This document shows positions 8,551 to 16,390 of a stretch of DNA of 20,137 nucleotides, in pieces. Both the position numbers and the translations under genes were made by a program. Within the stretch, counting starts at the first letter, position 1; the number at the start of each line of letters is the position of its first letter. The notes beneath the pieces were generated by a model. The model had not been told where the DNA came from and did no database searches. It worked only from the letters and a program-made list of their open reading frames with translations. Origin of the DNA: JAHCIE01 sp034431435 (GTDB lineage Bacteria > Chloroflexota > Anaerolineae > Epilineales > JAHCIE01); the NCBI GenBank assembly GCA_034431435.1, contig DAOUDG010000033.1:1-20137 (forward strand). The letters run 5' to 3'.

Positions 8551-9723
8551 ATGTCACGGCTCTCGCCGCTCGGCGCTGTCGCCGCCGCCGCTGTTCTTGT
8601 CGCCTTGCTGCTGTGGGTCTCGGGGGACACCCTGGAGGCCCGACCCGCGACCCAGGAGGCGACGGCCACGGCCACCGCAGCCCATGCCCTGTATCTGCCG
8701 CTGCTCGCCCGCGCCTTCCGCCCTGACCTGAACTTCAATACCCCCACCCCCACGCCGACGACCGTGCCCGGCCTGAAGGTGCGCGGACACGTGCGCCTGG
8801 GCAACGCGGCGGGGCCTGGCCTGGCCGGTGTCGCCATTCACCTGTTCTACGCTTCCTACTTCCCCGGTGAGGTCATCGCCACGACCGACGCCAATGGCTA
8901 CTACGAGAGTTCGTTCCGTGCCATTCCCGGCGACGAGATGGTAACGGTGTGGGCCGAAGGGGCCGGCTACGCCTTTGAGCCGCCGCAGCACACCTGGCGT
9001 CACTACTACGGCTACGAGGAGGCCATCCGCGATTTCGTGGCCGTCCCTGCCACGGCGACGCCGACGGCCAGCGCGACGGCGTCGGCCACGGCGACGGAGA
9101 CACCGACCAGCACCGCCACGGCGACGGAGACACCGACGGCAACGCCGACCCTCACGCCCCCACCAAGTGACACCCCAACGCCGACGTGGACTGTCCCGCC
9201 CGACGCGACGCTCACCGCTACGCCTACCCCCACGCCCAGCGGCTCGCCGACTGCCACCGCCACGGCGACGCCCAGCGTCACGCTGGCCCCGCCAACCCCT
9301 ACCCCGACGCACTGGGGCGGCTACCCCTATCCGGGGCCGACGCCGACCATTGAGTGCCCCGATGGCTACGAGATCGATGACTACGCGGGGCAGGCCAGGC
9401 CCATCACGCCAGGCCCGCTGTGGCAGGACCGCTCGTTCCATCCGGCCGACCGCAACGACTGGGTGTGGTTCGATGTGACGGCGGGCCAGACCTACGTCGC
9501 CGAGACGGGCCAGCTGGCCGACTTCGTCATCACCGAGCTATACGTGTACAACCTGAACGGGGAGGTCGTGGCGGAGGACACCTACACCGGCGCGCCACGG
9601 GCGGCCCGCGTGGAGTGGACCGCCGACAAGAGCGAGCGCCTGCTGGCGCTCATCCACCCCTACACGACGTCGCTACGCGGCTGCGGGGCGACCTATCAGT
9701 TCCGCCTGACCGCCGCACCCTGA
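8551..9723 (+). CDS. Secreted Thr/Pro-linker protein with CnaB-like and PPC domains
   Basis: The 390-residue exported protein has a signal peptide (hydrophobic about 9-25, GAVAAAAVLVALLLWVS) and then a short linker with LYLPLLARA. A module at about 75-165 begins VRGHVRLGNAAGPGLAGV and contains TTDANGYYESSF, the pattern of carboxypeptidase-regulatory/CnaB-like beta-sandwiches. A Thr/Pro/Ala linker spans about 166-265. A C-terminal PPC-type domain (CPDGYEIDDYAGQARPI, DRNDWVWFDVTAGQTYV, CGATYQFRLTAAP) ends the protein. It shares the PPC and linker design with its upstream neighbour and a matching upstream motif, so the two are probably co-regulated envelope proteins. AGGAG is 5 nt before the ATG. 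Its last 28 nt overlap the 3' end of the convergent membrane protein gene. Confidence 0.9.
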   Translation: MSRLSPLGAVAAAAVLVALLLWVSGDTLEARPATQEATATATAAHALYLPLLARAFRPDLNFNTPTPTPTTVPGLKVRGHVRLGNAAGPGLAGVAIHLFYASYFPGEVIATTDANGYYESSFRAIPGDEMVTVWAEGAGYAFEPPQHTWRHYYGYEEAIRDFVAVPATATPTASATASATATETPTSTATATETPTATPTLTPPPSDTPTPTWTVPPDATLTATPTPTPSGSPTATATATPSVTLAPPTPTPTHWGGYPYPGPTPTIECPDGYEIDDYAGQARPITPGPLWQDRSFHPADRNDWVWFDVTAGQTYVAETGQLADFVITELYVYNLNGEVVAEDTYTGAPRAARVEWTADKSERLLALIHPYTTSLRGCGATYQFRLTAAP

Positions 9724-12002
9724 CGCCAGGCCGCGACGCCGGCTACGACCAGCGCGGCCAGCGTCAGCAGGCTCAGCAGCGCGCCGAGGCGGAATGCCCG
9801 CGCCTGGTAGCGCCACTCGACGACCGACGGCCCGCCTGGAACCCGGGTTCCCAGGAGCGGGCCGTCCACCTGTAGCGCGGGCGCGGGCGCGCCGTTGACC
9901 GTCGCCTGCCAGCCGGGCGCGTAGCTCTCGGCCAGGACGAGCAGGCCCGGCTGTGGCGCGTCCACGGTGGCGCGCAGGTGGGTCGGTGTTACGCGCTCTA
10001 GCGTGGCTGTCGCGTTGGCTGGGGCCGCTGTGCCCGTGGGCAGCCCCAGGTCGTCGGCCGACGGGTCGGCGGTGACGGCCTCGGCCAGTGGGTCGAAGGT
10101 CGGCGCGGCCAGGCCAGCCAGCACGGCGTCCTGATCCGCGACACGCCGCAGGCCGGGCGCCACCCACGCGGGCGGCAGGCTGCCTGCCAGCCGGTACAGC
10201 CGGGTGTCGCCGACGCGCTCGACCTCGGCCAGCGCGCCGTGGGTCAGGTCGCGCTTCGAGACCACGTAGCGCACGCCCAGCAGCCGCCACCACACCAGTT
10301 CGGGAGCCTCTCGAATCAGGCGGTCGTAATCCGCCAGGTACAGCGGGCTGTTACCCACCGTGTCGCGCATGCCCCAGATGACCGCGCCGTTGCCGCCGCC
10401 CGGCGGCAGCAGCCCTTCGCTGCTCACCCGGTAGTCGCCCGCCTGGTCGGCCTGAATGGCCCACACGATTGGATCAGGCGCGAAGTAGCCGCCCGGCGGC
10501 GGAGCCTGGGTCAGGCCGTGGCCGCTGGTCGAGAACAGGTCGAGGGCGACCAGTCCCAGCAGGGCCACCGCCCCCCAGCCGCGCCTGCCCCGCGTGAACG
10601 CCAGCGCCGCCAGGGCCAGCATCCCCGCCGAATAGGTGGCCGTCGTACTGGCGACGGCGGCGAGGCCCTCGGCCGGCCGACCCTGGCCGGCCCAGGAGAC
10701 TGTCAGCCCCAGCGCAGCAACCGCCATCAGCCCCGCCACGAGCCACGCCCACCGGCCGCGGTCCGCGCCCTCTTCCCGCGCCAGCCACGCGGCCAGCCCG
10801 TAGCCCGCCAGCATCGCCAGGGCGAAGCTCCACAGGATGGCGGCGCGCTCCTGGTGGCGGAACAGGCTGAAGCCGGGGGCGATGCGGTAGGCCAGCCAGT
10901 ATAGCCCCCCCTGCGCCCCAAGGGAGAGTAGCCCGCCGACCACAGCCAGCCCGGCCCAGAAGCTCACCTCGCGTGGGCCTCGCCGCCGCGCCAGCCCCGC
11001 CACCGCCAGGCCCGCCAGCAGCAGCGTCGCCAGCCCCACGTACAGCGGCGACCAGTCGCCCCACACCCCCGGCAGCAGGATGTGCAGCACATCGCGCCAC
11101 ACGAAGCCGACCGACGCCACCTCATAGGGTAGGACGAGGCGCGGGCCGAGGCGCGCCAGTTCCAGGGTCGGCAGCCACTGGGCCGCCGTAAGGCCCAGGG
11201 TCGCCGCCAGCCACAGGGCCAGCCGCGCCAGCGCCGTCGGCGCGGTCAGCCGGCCCCAGGCCTGGAAGGCGAAGTAGGCGACAGCCGTGTAGGCGATGAG
11301 CATGAAGGTCTGGGGGTGACCCGCCAGCAGGGCCAGCGCCAGGGGTAGCGCGGCCAGGGCGACGCGGCCCGGCGCGAGCCGCTGCCACGTCCCCCCCGCC
11401 CCCGGCGCGCGCGCCAGGCTCTCCGCTCCCCACAGCGCCAGGGGCAGCCACACCGCCGTCTCCAGCACAGCCAGTTGCAGCGGCGGGTAGCTGGTCAGGT
11501 AGCCGCCGAAGGCGAACACGACGGCGGCCAGCAGCGCGGCCGCGGTGGGCAGGTGGCGGCGGGCAAACAGGAAGGTGAACACTCCCGCCAGGGCCAGGTG
11601 CAGCCCGGCCTCGAATTGCAGCGTCGCGAAGGGCAGCGGCGGCCACGGCGGCAATAGCGCCGATAGCCAGGCAGGTGGGTAGAGGGCAGCCCATTGGGGA
11701 TCGGCCAGGGCGGGCGTGCCGCTGTAGATGTGGGGATTCCAGAGGGGGAGCCGCCCCGCCTTCAGCTCATCGGCGGCGAAGCGGCGTAGCGGGTAGAACT
11801 GCTCCACGAAGTCCCCGTAGGCGAAGACGTGGCGGTCGGCCGGGTTGAGCGCCCACAGTCGCCACAGGAAGAGCGCGGCGAGGAGGCAGAGCAGAAGAGG
11901 GCTGAGAGATTGGAGATGGGGGAATGGCGATTGCCGAGCGGGCGGCTCACTATCGGTCAGTGTCGCGTCAGCATGACAATCGGCTGCGAGTCCCTTTGCC
12001 AC
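9696..12002 (-). CDS. YfhO-like multipass membrane protein (GT-C type)
   Basis: The 768-residue integral membrane protein has a first helix at about 34-51 and roughly a dozen hydrophobic segments up to about 480. A large, mostly soluble region follows at about 485-740, and a last helix at about 743-765. The first outer loop carries YGDFVEQFYPLRRFAADEL and LPLWNPHIYSGTPALADPQ, and the soluble region carries WRLLGVRYVVSKRD. Both are hallmarks of the YfhO family. YfhO relatives are GT-C-like proteins implicated in transferring sugars to envelope polymers such as teichoic acids; the substrate here is unknown. The start is GTG 12002-12000 with GGAG (12014-12011) 8 nt upstream. It begins 31 nt after hisS and is probably the last gene of that operon. 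Confidence 0.85.
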   Translation of the reverse strand: MAKGLAADCHADATLTDSEPPARQSPFPHLQSLSPLLLCLLAALFLWRLWALNPADRHVFAYGDFVEQFYPLRRFAADELKAGRLPLWNPHIYSGTPALADPQWAALYPPAWLSALLPPWPPLPFATLQFEAGLHLALAGVFTFLFARRHLPTAAALLAAVVFAFGGYLTSYPPLQLAVLETAVWLPLALWGAESLARAPGAGGTWQRLAPGRVALAALPLALALLAGHPQTFMLIAYTAVAYFAFQAWGRLTAPTALARLALWLAATLGLTAAQWLPTLELARLGPRLVLPYEVASVGFVWRDVLHILLPGVWGDWSPLYVGLATLLLAGLAVAGLARRRGPREVSFWAGLAVVGGLLSLGAQGGLYWLAYRIAPGFSLFRHQERAAILWSFALAMLAGYGLAAWLAREEGADRGRWAWLVAGLMAVAALGLTVSWAGQGRPAEGLAAVASTTATYSAGMLALAALAFTRGRRGWGAVALLGLVALDLFSTSGHGLTQAPPPGGYFAPDPIVWAIQADQAGDYRVSSEGLLPPGGGNGAVIWGMRDTVGNSPLYLADYDRLIREAPELVWWRLLGVRYVVSKRDLTHGALAEVERVGDTRLYRLAGSLPPAWVAPGLRRVADQDAVLAGLAAPTFDPLAEAVTADPSADDLGLPTGTAAPANATATLERVTPTHLRATVDAPQPGLLVLAESYAPGWQATVNGAPAPALQVDGPLLGTRVPGGPSVVEWRYQARAFRLGALLSLLTLAALVVAGVAAWRQGAAVRRN

Positions 12003-12033
12003 TCCCCACTCTCCAATCCCAGATTTCCCATCG

Positions 12034-13314
12034 CTATGCCAGCCTCTCCGTCAGGTACAACGCCAGCTTCTCGCGCGGGACCTGCGTCTGCTCGCTCCTC
12101 GCCATGTCGCGCACTGTCACCACTCCCTGGGCGACCTCGTCGCTGCCGAGGATGAGGGTATACGCCGCGCCCGCCTTGTCGGCGAAGCGGAACTGCGCCT
12201 TGAGGCCCCGGTCGCCGAAGGCGGCTGTAGCGCGCAGTCCGGCCGACCGCAGGTCGTTCAGCGCCTGGATGGCGGCCAGCTTGGCGTCAGGCCCCAGGTA
12301 GGCCACGACGATCTGGGGCGCGGGCAGCGGCGCGACGGCCACGTCCAGCGCCTTCATCGTCAGCACCAGGCGATCGATGCCTGCCGCGAAGCCCACCGAC
12401 GGCGTCGGCGGCCCGCCGAGCAACTCGATGAGGCCGTCGTAGCGCCCCCCGCCGCACAGAGCGTTCTGCGAGCCGAGTCCAGCCTGCCCCCACACCTCGA
12501 ACACCGTCTTGGTGTAGTAGTCCAGGCCGCGCACCAGGCGGTGGTTGATGGTGTAGGGGCGGCCGATAGCGTCCAGGTAGCCGCGCAGCTCGCTGAAGTG
12601 GGCGCGGCACTCGTCGCATAGATAGTCGAGCATCTGCGGCGCAGCGCCCAGCAGCGCGCCGGTCGCCTCGTCCTTGCTGTCCAGCACACGCAGCGGGTTG
12701 ACGGTCAGCCGCCGCCGGTCGTCGCCGTGGAGCCGCGCCGTGTGCGGCTCGAAGTAGGCGCGCAGGGCGGCCACGTAGCCGGGGCGACATTTGGGGCAGC
12801 CGGTGCTGTTGACCTGGAAGGACAACCCCTGTACGCCGTTGACCTCGAAGAAGCTCCAGGCCAGCAGCATGATCTCCAGGTCCAGGGCCGGGTCCAGCGA
12901 GCCGATGGCCTCGGCGTTGAACTGGGAGATCTGGCGGTAGCGGCCCAACTGGGGCGCTTCGTGGCGGAAGACGTGGCCGAGGGAGTACAGACGCAAGGGC
13001 GACGGGCGGCTCGCCATGCCGTGCTCGAGGTAGGCGCGCATGACGCCCGCCGTGAACTCCGGCCGCAGCGCCAGCTCGCTCATCTCCTCGGCAGGTCGCC
13101 CCAGTACGCCTACGACATACATCTCCTTATCGTGGATGTCGGTTCCCTCGCCGATGCTGCGCAGGAACAGCCCCGTGTCCTCGATGAGCACCGGGTCGAG
13201 GCGCTCGTAGCCAAAGCTGCGCGCGAGCTTCTCGCTACTCTTGATGATGTGCCGCCAGTACGGTTGGTCCTCCGGCAGCACGTCGACCATGCCGCGCGGG
13301 CTTTGGAAACGCAT
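12034..13314 (-). CDS. hisS: Histidine-tRNA ligase
   Basis: This class II aminoacyl-tRNA synthetase charges tRNA-His with histidine in the cytoplasm. The 426-residue length is typical. Motif 1 lies near 36-55. Motif 2 reads FRHEAPQLGRYRQ (116-128), and the histidine-specific elements are RGLDYYT (262-268) and GGGRYD (288-293). Motif 3 reads GFAAGIDRL (308-316), and the anticodon-binding domain covers about 333-426. The insertion domain has paired CPKC (173-176) and CDEC (233-236), which may bind a metal. That pairing is common in HisRS of this subtype, from general knowledge. The ATG follows GGAGG closely. It lies 67 nt after the NYN gene and 31 nt before the YfhO-like gene. Confidence 0.97.
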   Translation of the reverse strand: MRFQSPRGMVDVLPEDQPYWRHIIKSSEKLARSFGYERLDPVLIEDTGLFLRSIGEGTDIHDKEMYVVGVLGRPAEEMSELALRPEFTAGVMRAYLEHGMASRPSPLRLYSLGHVFRHEAPQLGRYRQISQFNAEAIGSLDPALDLEIMLLAWSFFEVNGVQGLSFQVNSTGCPKCRPGYVAALRAYFEPHTARLHGDDRRRLTVNPLRVLDSKDEATGALLGAAPQMLDYLCDECRAHFSELRGYLDAIGRPYTINHRLVRGLDYYTKTVFEVWGQAGLGSQNALCGGGRYDGLIELLGGPPTPSVGFAAGIDRLVLTMKALDVAVAPLPAPQIVVAYLGPDAKLAAIQALNDLRSAGLRATAAFGDRGLKAQFRFADKAGAAYTLILGSDEVAQGVVTVRDMARSEQTQVPREKLALYLTERLA

Positions 13315-13381
13315 TCATCCTCCGTCGATAATCAGGATAGCTGCTCGCGCCGGCTGTGACCATGCGCCGCGAGCCACGCAG

Positions 13382-13903
13382 CTAACGTCTCTGGCCTCCG
13401 CCCCTGGCCTTCGGTCGCTTGGCGGGCTTGGGCGGCGGTTCCTTGAAGATGCCCAGCCAGTAGTCCACGTCGGCGCTGGACGAGGCGGGCTTGTCGTCGG
13501 CCGCTCGGCCCTTGCTGGTGGGCGCGAGGCGCTCGGCCAACTGCTGGGCGAAATCGCGCGCGCTGACCACCTGCGCCCCGCATGACTGGGCGACGCTGAC
13601 GATGCGGCGGTCGGACGAGACGACCGTCAGCTGGCGCGGCGCGCGGTCGCGCTCGATGCGGCGGATGATGACCGAGTCGGCGTCCTCGCCGTGGGGCGCG
13701 TAGATGACGGTGATGCTCGGCCCGGCGGTGGGGCGGCCGACGCCGGGCAAGTCGCCGGGATCGAAGACGACGGTGATGCTCTCCCGCGTGGCGGCGGCGT
13801 ACCCTTGCAGCCGCGCCAACAGCCGCGCCTCATCGCGCGGGTCCGCCAGAGAGATATCCTTCATCTGGCCGATGAGGTTGTGGCCGTCAATCAAGAGAGG
13901 CAT
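13382..13903 (-). CDS. NYN-domain (YacP/Rae1-like) putative ribonuclease
   Basis: The 173-residue protein opens with LLIDGHNLIG (Asp6), followed by DEARLL near 24-29, GEDADSVIIRRIE with Asp74 and Asp76, and VVSSDRRIV with Asp98. This is the acidic set of PIN/NYN nucleases of the YacP (DUF901) type. B. subtilis Rae1 of this family cuts mRNA in the ribosomal A site; whether that holds here is inference. The C-terminus from about 127 is a charged Lys/Arg/Pro tail with SSADVDYWLGIF, possibly for RNA or protein binding. Only 1 nt separates the upstream gene stop from its ATG and no good Shine-Dalgarno is visible, so translation is probably coupled. Confidence 0.85.
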   Translation of the reverse strand: MPLLIDGHNLIGQMKDISLADPRDEARLLARLQGYAAATRESITVVFDPGDLPGVGRPTAGPSITVIYAPHGEDADSVIIRRIERDRAPRQLTVVSSDRRIVSVAQSCGAQVVSARDFAQQLAERLAPTSKGRAADDKPASSSADVDYWLGIFKEPPPKPAKRPKARGGGQRR

Positions 13904-13904
13904 G

Positions 13905-14417
13905 CTACACCAAACGTTCGTCGCATGCTGCCCGCACCCCGCACGCTCGGCAGCGGCCGGCCTCGTCGTGGTCGCGGGGGACGTCTCGCGCTCGCGCCAG
14001 GGCGCGCATCTCGTCCAGCGTCGCCAGGAGGATGGCTCGCAGGTCGGGCGTGTAGTCTACGGCGAAGGTCTGCTCGGCGTAGCGCAACAGGCCGCGCTGC
14101 GGCGGGCGGCCCCACACGTCCTCGATGAGCAGGCAGTAGGCCGCCAGTTGTAGCACATCCGACAGGTAGGGCGTCGCCGCGCGGCGGGTCGGTTTCACCT
14201 CGACCGGGGTCCACTCGCCGCGCTCCTCGACCACATAGTCGGGCTTGCCCACCAACCCGTAGCGCCGCGACAGCAGCGGCCGGTCCACCGCCCGCCAGCC
14301 GCCCGTGTCGCTGTACACGACGCGCCCCGTCGGTAGCCCCGTTGCCGCCCGATTGCGACGGCTGAGCAGGAGCAGAGTCGCACCCGCGACGAGGAGCAGG
14401 AGGGCGAGAGCTACCAT
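13905..14417 (-). CDS. Membrane-anchored PD-(D/E)XK protein, Cas4-like
   Basis: The protein has about 170 residues: an N-terminal helix (2-19, VALALLLLVAGATLLLLS) with a basic RRNR stop, then a PD-(D/E)XK core. Numbered from a GTG at 14420, Asp61 (GKPDYVVEE) and EVK 74-76 are the catalytic set, followed by QLAAY (91-95), the QxxxY motif of RecB/Cas4 nucleases. The C-terminus has CRAC-x5-C (157, 160, 166), the three C-terminal Fe-S cysteines of Cas4. The usual fourth, N-terminal Cys is not obvious, so a complete 4Fe-4S cluster is uncertain. There is no CRISPR context; similar stand-alone proteins with a membrane helix occur in Chloroflexota, from memory. ATG 14417 or the adjacent GTG 14420 may start it; both are 15-18 nt after the peptidase stop. 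Confidence 0.85.
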   Translation of the reverse strand: MVALALLLLVAGATLLLLSRRNRAATGLPTGRVVYSDTGGWRAVDRPLLSRRYGLVGKPDYVVEERGEWTPVEVKPTRRAATPYLSDVLQLAAYCLLIEDVWGRPPQRGLLRYAEQTFAVDYTPDLRAILLATLDEMRALARARDVPRDHDEAGRCRACGVRAACDERLV

Positions 14418-14435
14418 CACGGCGACAGCATCAGC

Positions 14436-16238
14436 TCAGCCGACGAGTTGCTCGAAGCGGTCGATGTCCCGGCGGATCAGGTCGAAGCTCGCGCGCCAGA
14501 AGTCGGGCGTGCGAATGTCGATACCGAAGCGCGCCGCCAGTGTCGCAGCGTCGGCCAGGCCCGTCGACGATAGCAGGTCGTCGTAGCTGGCCTTGAACGC
14601 CGTCGGGTTGGCCTGGTAGCGGGCATACAGGCCCAGGCCGAACAGCAGGCCGAACATGTAGGGGTAGTTATAGAATGACCGCCCCGTGCTGTAGTAGTGG
14701 CCCTTGACCGCCCACATGTAAGGGTGCAGCAGGCTCTGGTCGAGGCCGTCGCCGTAGGTCTGGCGCTGGGCGTCGAGCATCAACGTGTTCAACTCATCCA
14801 CCGATAGCTCGCGCCGCTGGCGGCCCTCGAACACCGCCTGCTCGAAGATGAAACGGCTGGTAATGTCCACCACGACCTGCGCCGCGCCTTGCAGCGTCTC
14901 CTCCAGCAACGCGATCTGCTCCTCGCGGTCGGCGTCGCGCAAGGCCGCCTGGAAGACGATGGTCTCGCAGAAAGTGCTGGCCGTCTCAGCCAGAGTCATC
15001 GGCGTGGCGCGCTGGAGGGGCGTGCGTGGGGCGAGATTGAAGTTGTGGTAGCCGTGGCCCAACTCGTGGGCCAGGGTGGACACGCTCTGGAACGATGGCT
15101 TATAGTTCATCAGGATGCGCGACTCGTCGCGGCGCACCCCCATGCAGAAGGCCCCGTCGCGCTTGCCGTCGCGCGGCTCGGCGTCTACCCAGTTCTCGGC
15201 GAACGCGCGGGCGGCGTAGTCGCGCAGGCGCGGCGAGTAGGAGCCGAACTGCTCCAGGATGAAGCGCGTCGCGTCGTCGTACTCCCAGACCTTGTGGCTC
15301 GCACCCACCGGGGCGAACAGGTCGTACCACGCCAGTTCGGCGACGCCCAGCGCTCTGGCCTTCGCTCGCAGATAGCGGCGGAAGTCCGGGAAGGCCTCGT
15401 GGGCGGCCAGCATCATCGCGTCGAGACTGGCGCGGTCCATGTTGTTGTCGAACAGGGATTCGTCCAGCGCCGAGGCCCAGCCGCGCCGCCGCGCCAGGAT
15501 GTTGACCTCGCCCTTGATGCTGTTCAGCGCGGCGGCCAGGGGCACCGCGACGGCCGGCCAGACGGCCAGCTCGGCCTCGTAGGCGCGGCGGCGTACGTCC
15601 CGGTCGCTATCCGTCGCCAGGGCGCGTATCAGGCTCATCGGCAGGGGGCGCGTCGCGCCGTCGGCCTCGAAGGGCGCGCTTAGCTGCGACGTCACGTTGC
15701 CGTGCAGCTTGGCCCAGGCTGTGCCGCCGGGGATGTTCAGCTCGGCGGCCAGGTTCTCCTCGGCCGGCGACATCAGATGCCTGGCCTCCTCGCTCGCCTT
15801 GCGGACCATGAACTCGTGGTCGCGGGCGACGGCCGACCGGCGCAGCAACTCATCCACATCCAGCGACCCGATCCAGGCCGTGAAGCGCGTACTCAACTGG
15901 CTGAGGCGTACCGCTTCCTGCTGTAACTCGCTCAGCTGCGCCTGGGCCGCGTTGTCCCGCGAGTTGGTGGTGACGAAGGCGTGCAGATACGTCGACAGCA
16001 GGCGAAAGTCATCGTACAGGCGATTGAGGCGTCCGGCGATAGTCTCAGCCGCCTGCACGTCGGCGTCGGTCACGTCCGCCGCGTCGCGCTTGTTGATGCC
16101 CAGGGCATCGAAGGTGGCGACCAGGTCCGCAATGTCGCCCATCGTCCGCTGGAAACTGGCGGCGAATTCGGGCGAAGCCAGGCTTGGAAACAGGGGCGTC
16201 ATATCCCAGTGGGGCAGCGCGCGCGTCGCAACAGTCAT
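14436..16238 (-). CDS. M3-family oligoendopeptidase (PepF-like)
   Basis: This zinc metallopeptidase of family M3 is expected to cut short peptides in the cytoplasm. The 600-residue protein has the usual PepF length. The zinc site is AHELGHGYH, with HELGH at 391-395, and the third ligand Glu418 lies in TLAETASTFCE. The conserved HPYMWAVKGHYYS and RSFYNYPYMFGLLFGLGLY segments near the C-terminus match the pepF/M3 family. The start at 16238 is preferred over 16250 because GAGG (16248-16245) lies 6 nt upstream and would be inside the longer form. No signal peptide is present. It is first in a five-gene run and has its own promoter at 16272-16300, divergent from the debranching enzyme gene. Confidence 0.95.
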   Translation of the reverse strand: MTVATRALPHWDMTPLFPSLASPEFAASFQRTMGDIADLVATFDALGINKRDAADVTDADVQAAETIAGRLNRLYDDFRLLSTYLHAFVTTNSRDNAAQAQLSELQQEAVRLSQLSTRFTAWIGSLDVDELLRRSAVARDHEFMVRKASEEARHLMSPAEENLAAELNIPGGTAWAKLHGNVTSQLSAPFEADGATRPLPMSLIRALATDSDRDVRRRAYEAELAVWPAVAVPLAAALNSIKGEVNILARRRGWASALDESLFDNNMDRASLDAMMLAAHEAFPDFRRYLRAKARALGVAELAWYDLFAPVGASHKVWEYDDATRFILEQFGSYSPRLRDYAARAFAENWVDAEPRDGKRDGAFCMGVRRDESRILMNYKPSFQSVSTLAHELGHGYHNFNLAPRTPLQRATPMTLAETASTFCETIVFQAALRDADREEQIALLEETLQGAAQVVVDITSRFIFEQAVFEGRQRRELSVDELNTLMLDAQRQTYGDGLDQSLLHPYMWAVKGHYYSTGRSFYNYPYMFGLLFGLGLYARYQANPTAFKASYDDLLSSTGLADAATLAARFGIDIRTPDFWRASFDLIRRDIDRFEQLVG

Positions 16239-16271
16239 AGGCGACCTCATTTCATGCCAGTGGTAAGGGCA

Positions 16272-16300
16272 ATTCTAGGGCGACTTCCGAAAATGGGCAA
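16272..16300 (-). promoter_or_regulatory. Promoter of the peptidase-to-YfhO operon
   Basis: On the minus strand, -35 TTGCCC (16300-16295) and -10 TAGAAT (16277-16272) are separated by 17 nt. Transcription would start near 16265, about 27 nt before the ATG at 16238. Downstream genes are closely packed, so this promoter probably serves all five. Confidence 0.65.
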
Positions 16301-16331
16301 TACGGCGTGCGGGCGCGCCCGCCGCTGCGTG

Positions 16332-16360
16332 TTGCCTCCGGCGCGCGGCTGTGCTAGAAT
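16332..16360 (+). promoter_or_regulatory. Promoter of glgX
   Basis: -35 TTGCCT (16332-16337), a 17-nt spacer, and -10 TAGAAT (16355-16360) preceded by TGC, an extended -10. Transcription would start near 16367, leaving a leader of about 24 nt. The -10 is identical to that of the divergent peptidase promoter, and the two -35 boxes are 31 nt apart. Confidence 0.65.
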
Positions 16361-16390
16361 CCCTGGTCTAGAAAGACATCTGAGCCAGCC

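Noticed and set aside
13905..14417. Evidence for a CRISPR-Cas locus because of the Cas4-like gene
   Set aside because: There is no repeat-spacer array, no cas1/cas2 and no other Cas gene in the window. The membrane helix and missing N-terminal Cys point to a stand-alone Cas4-like protein.
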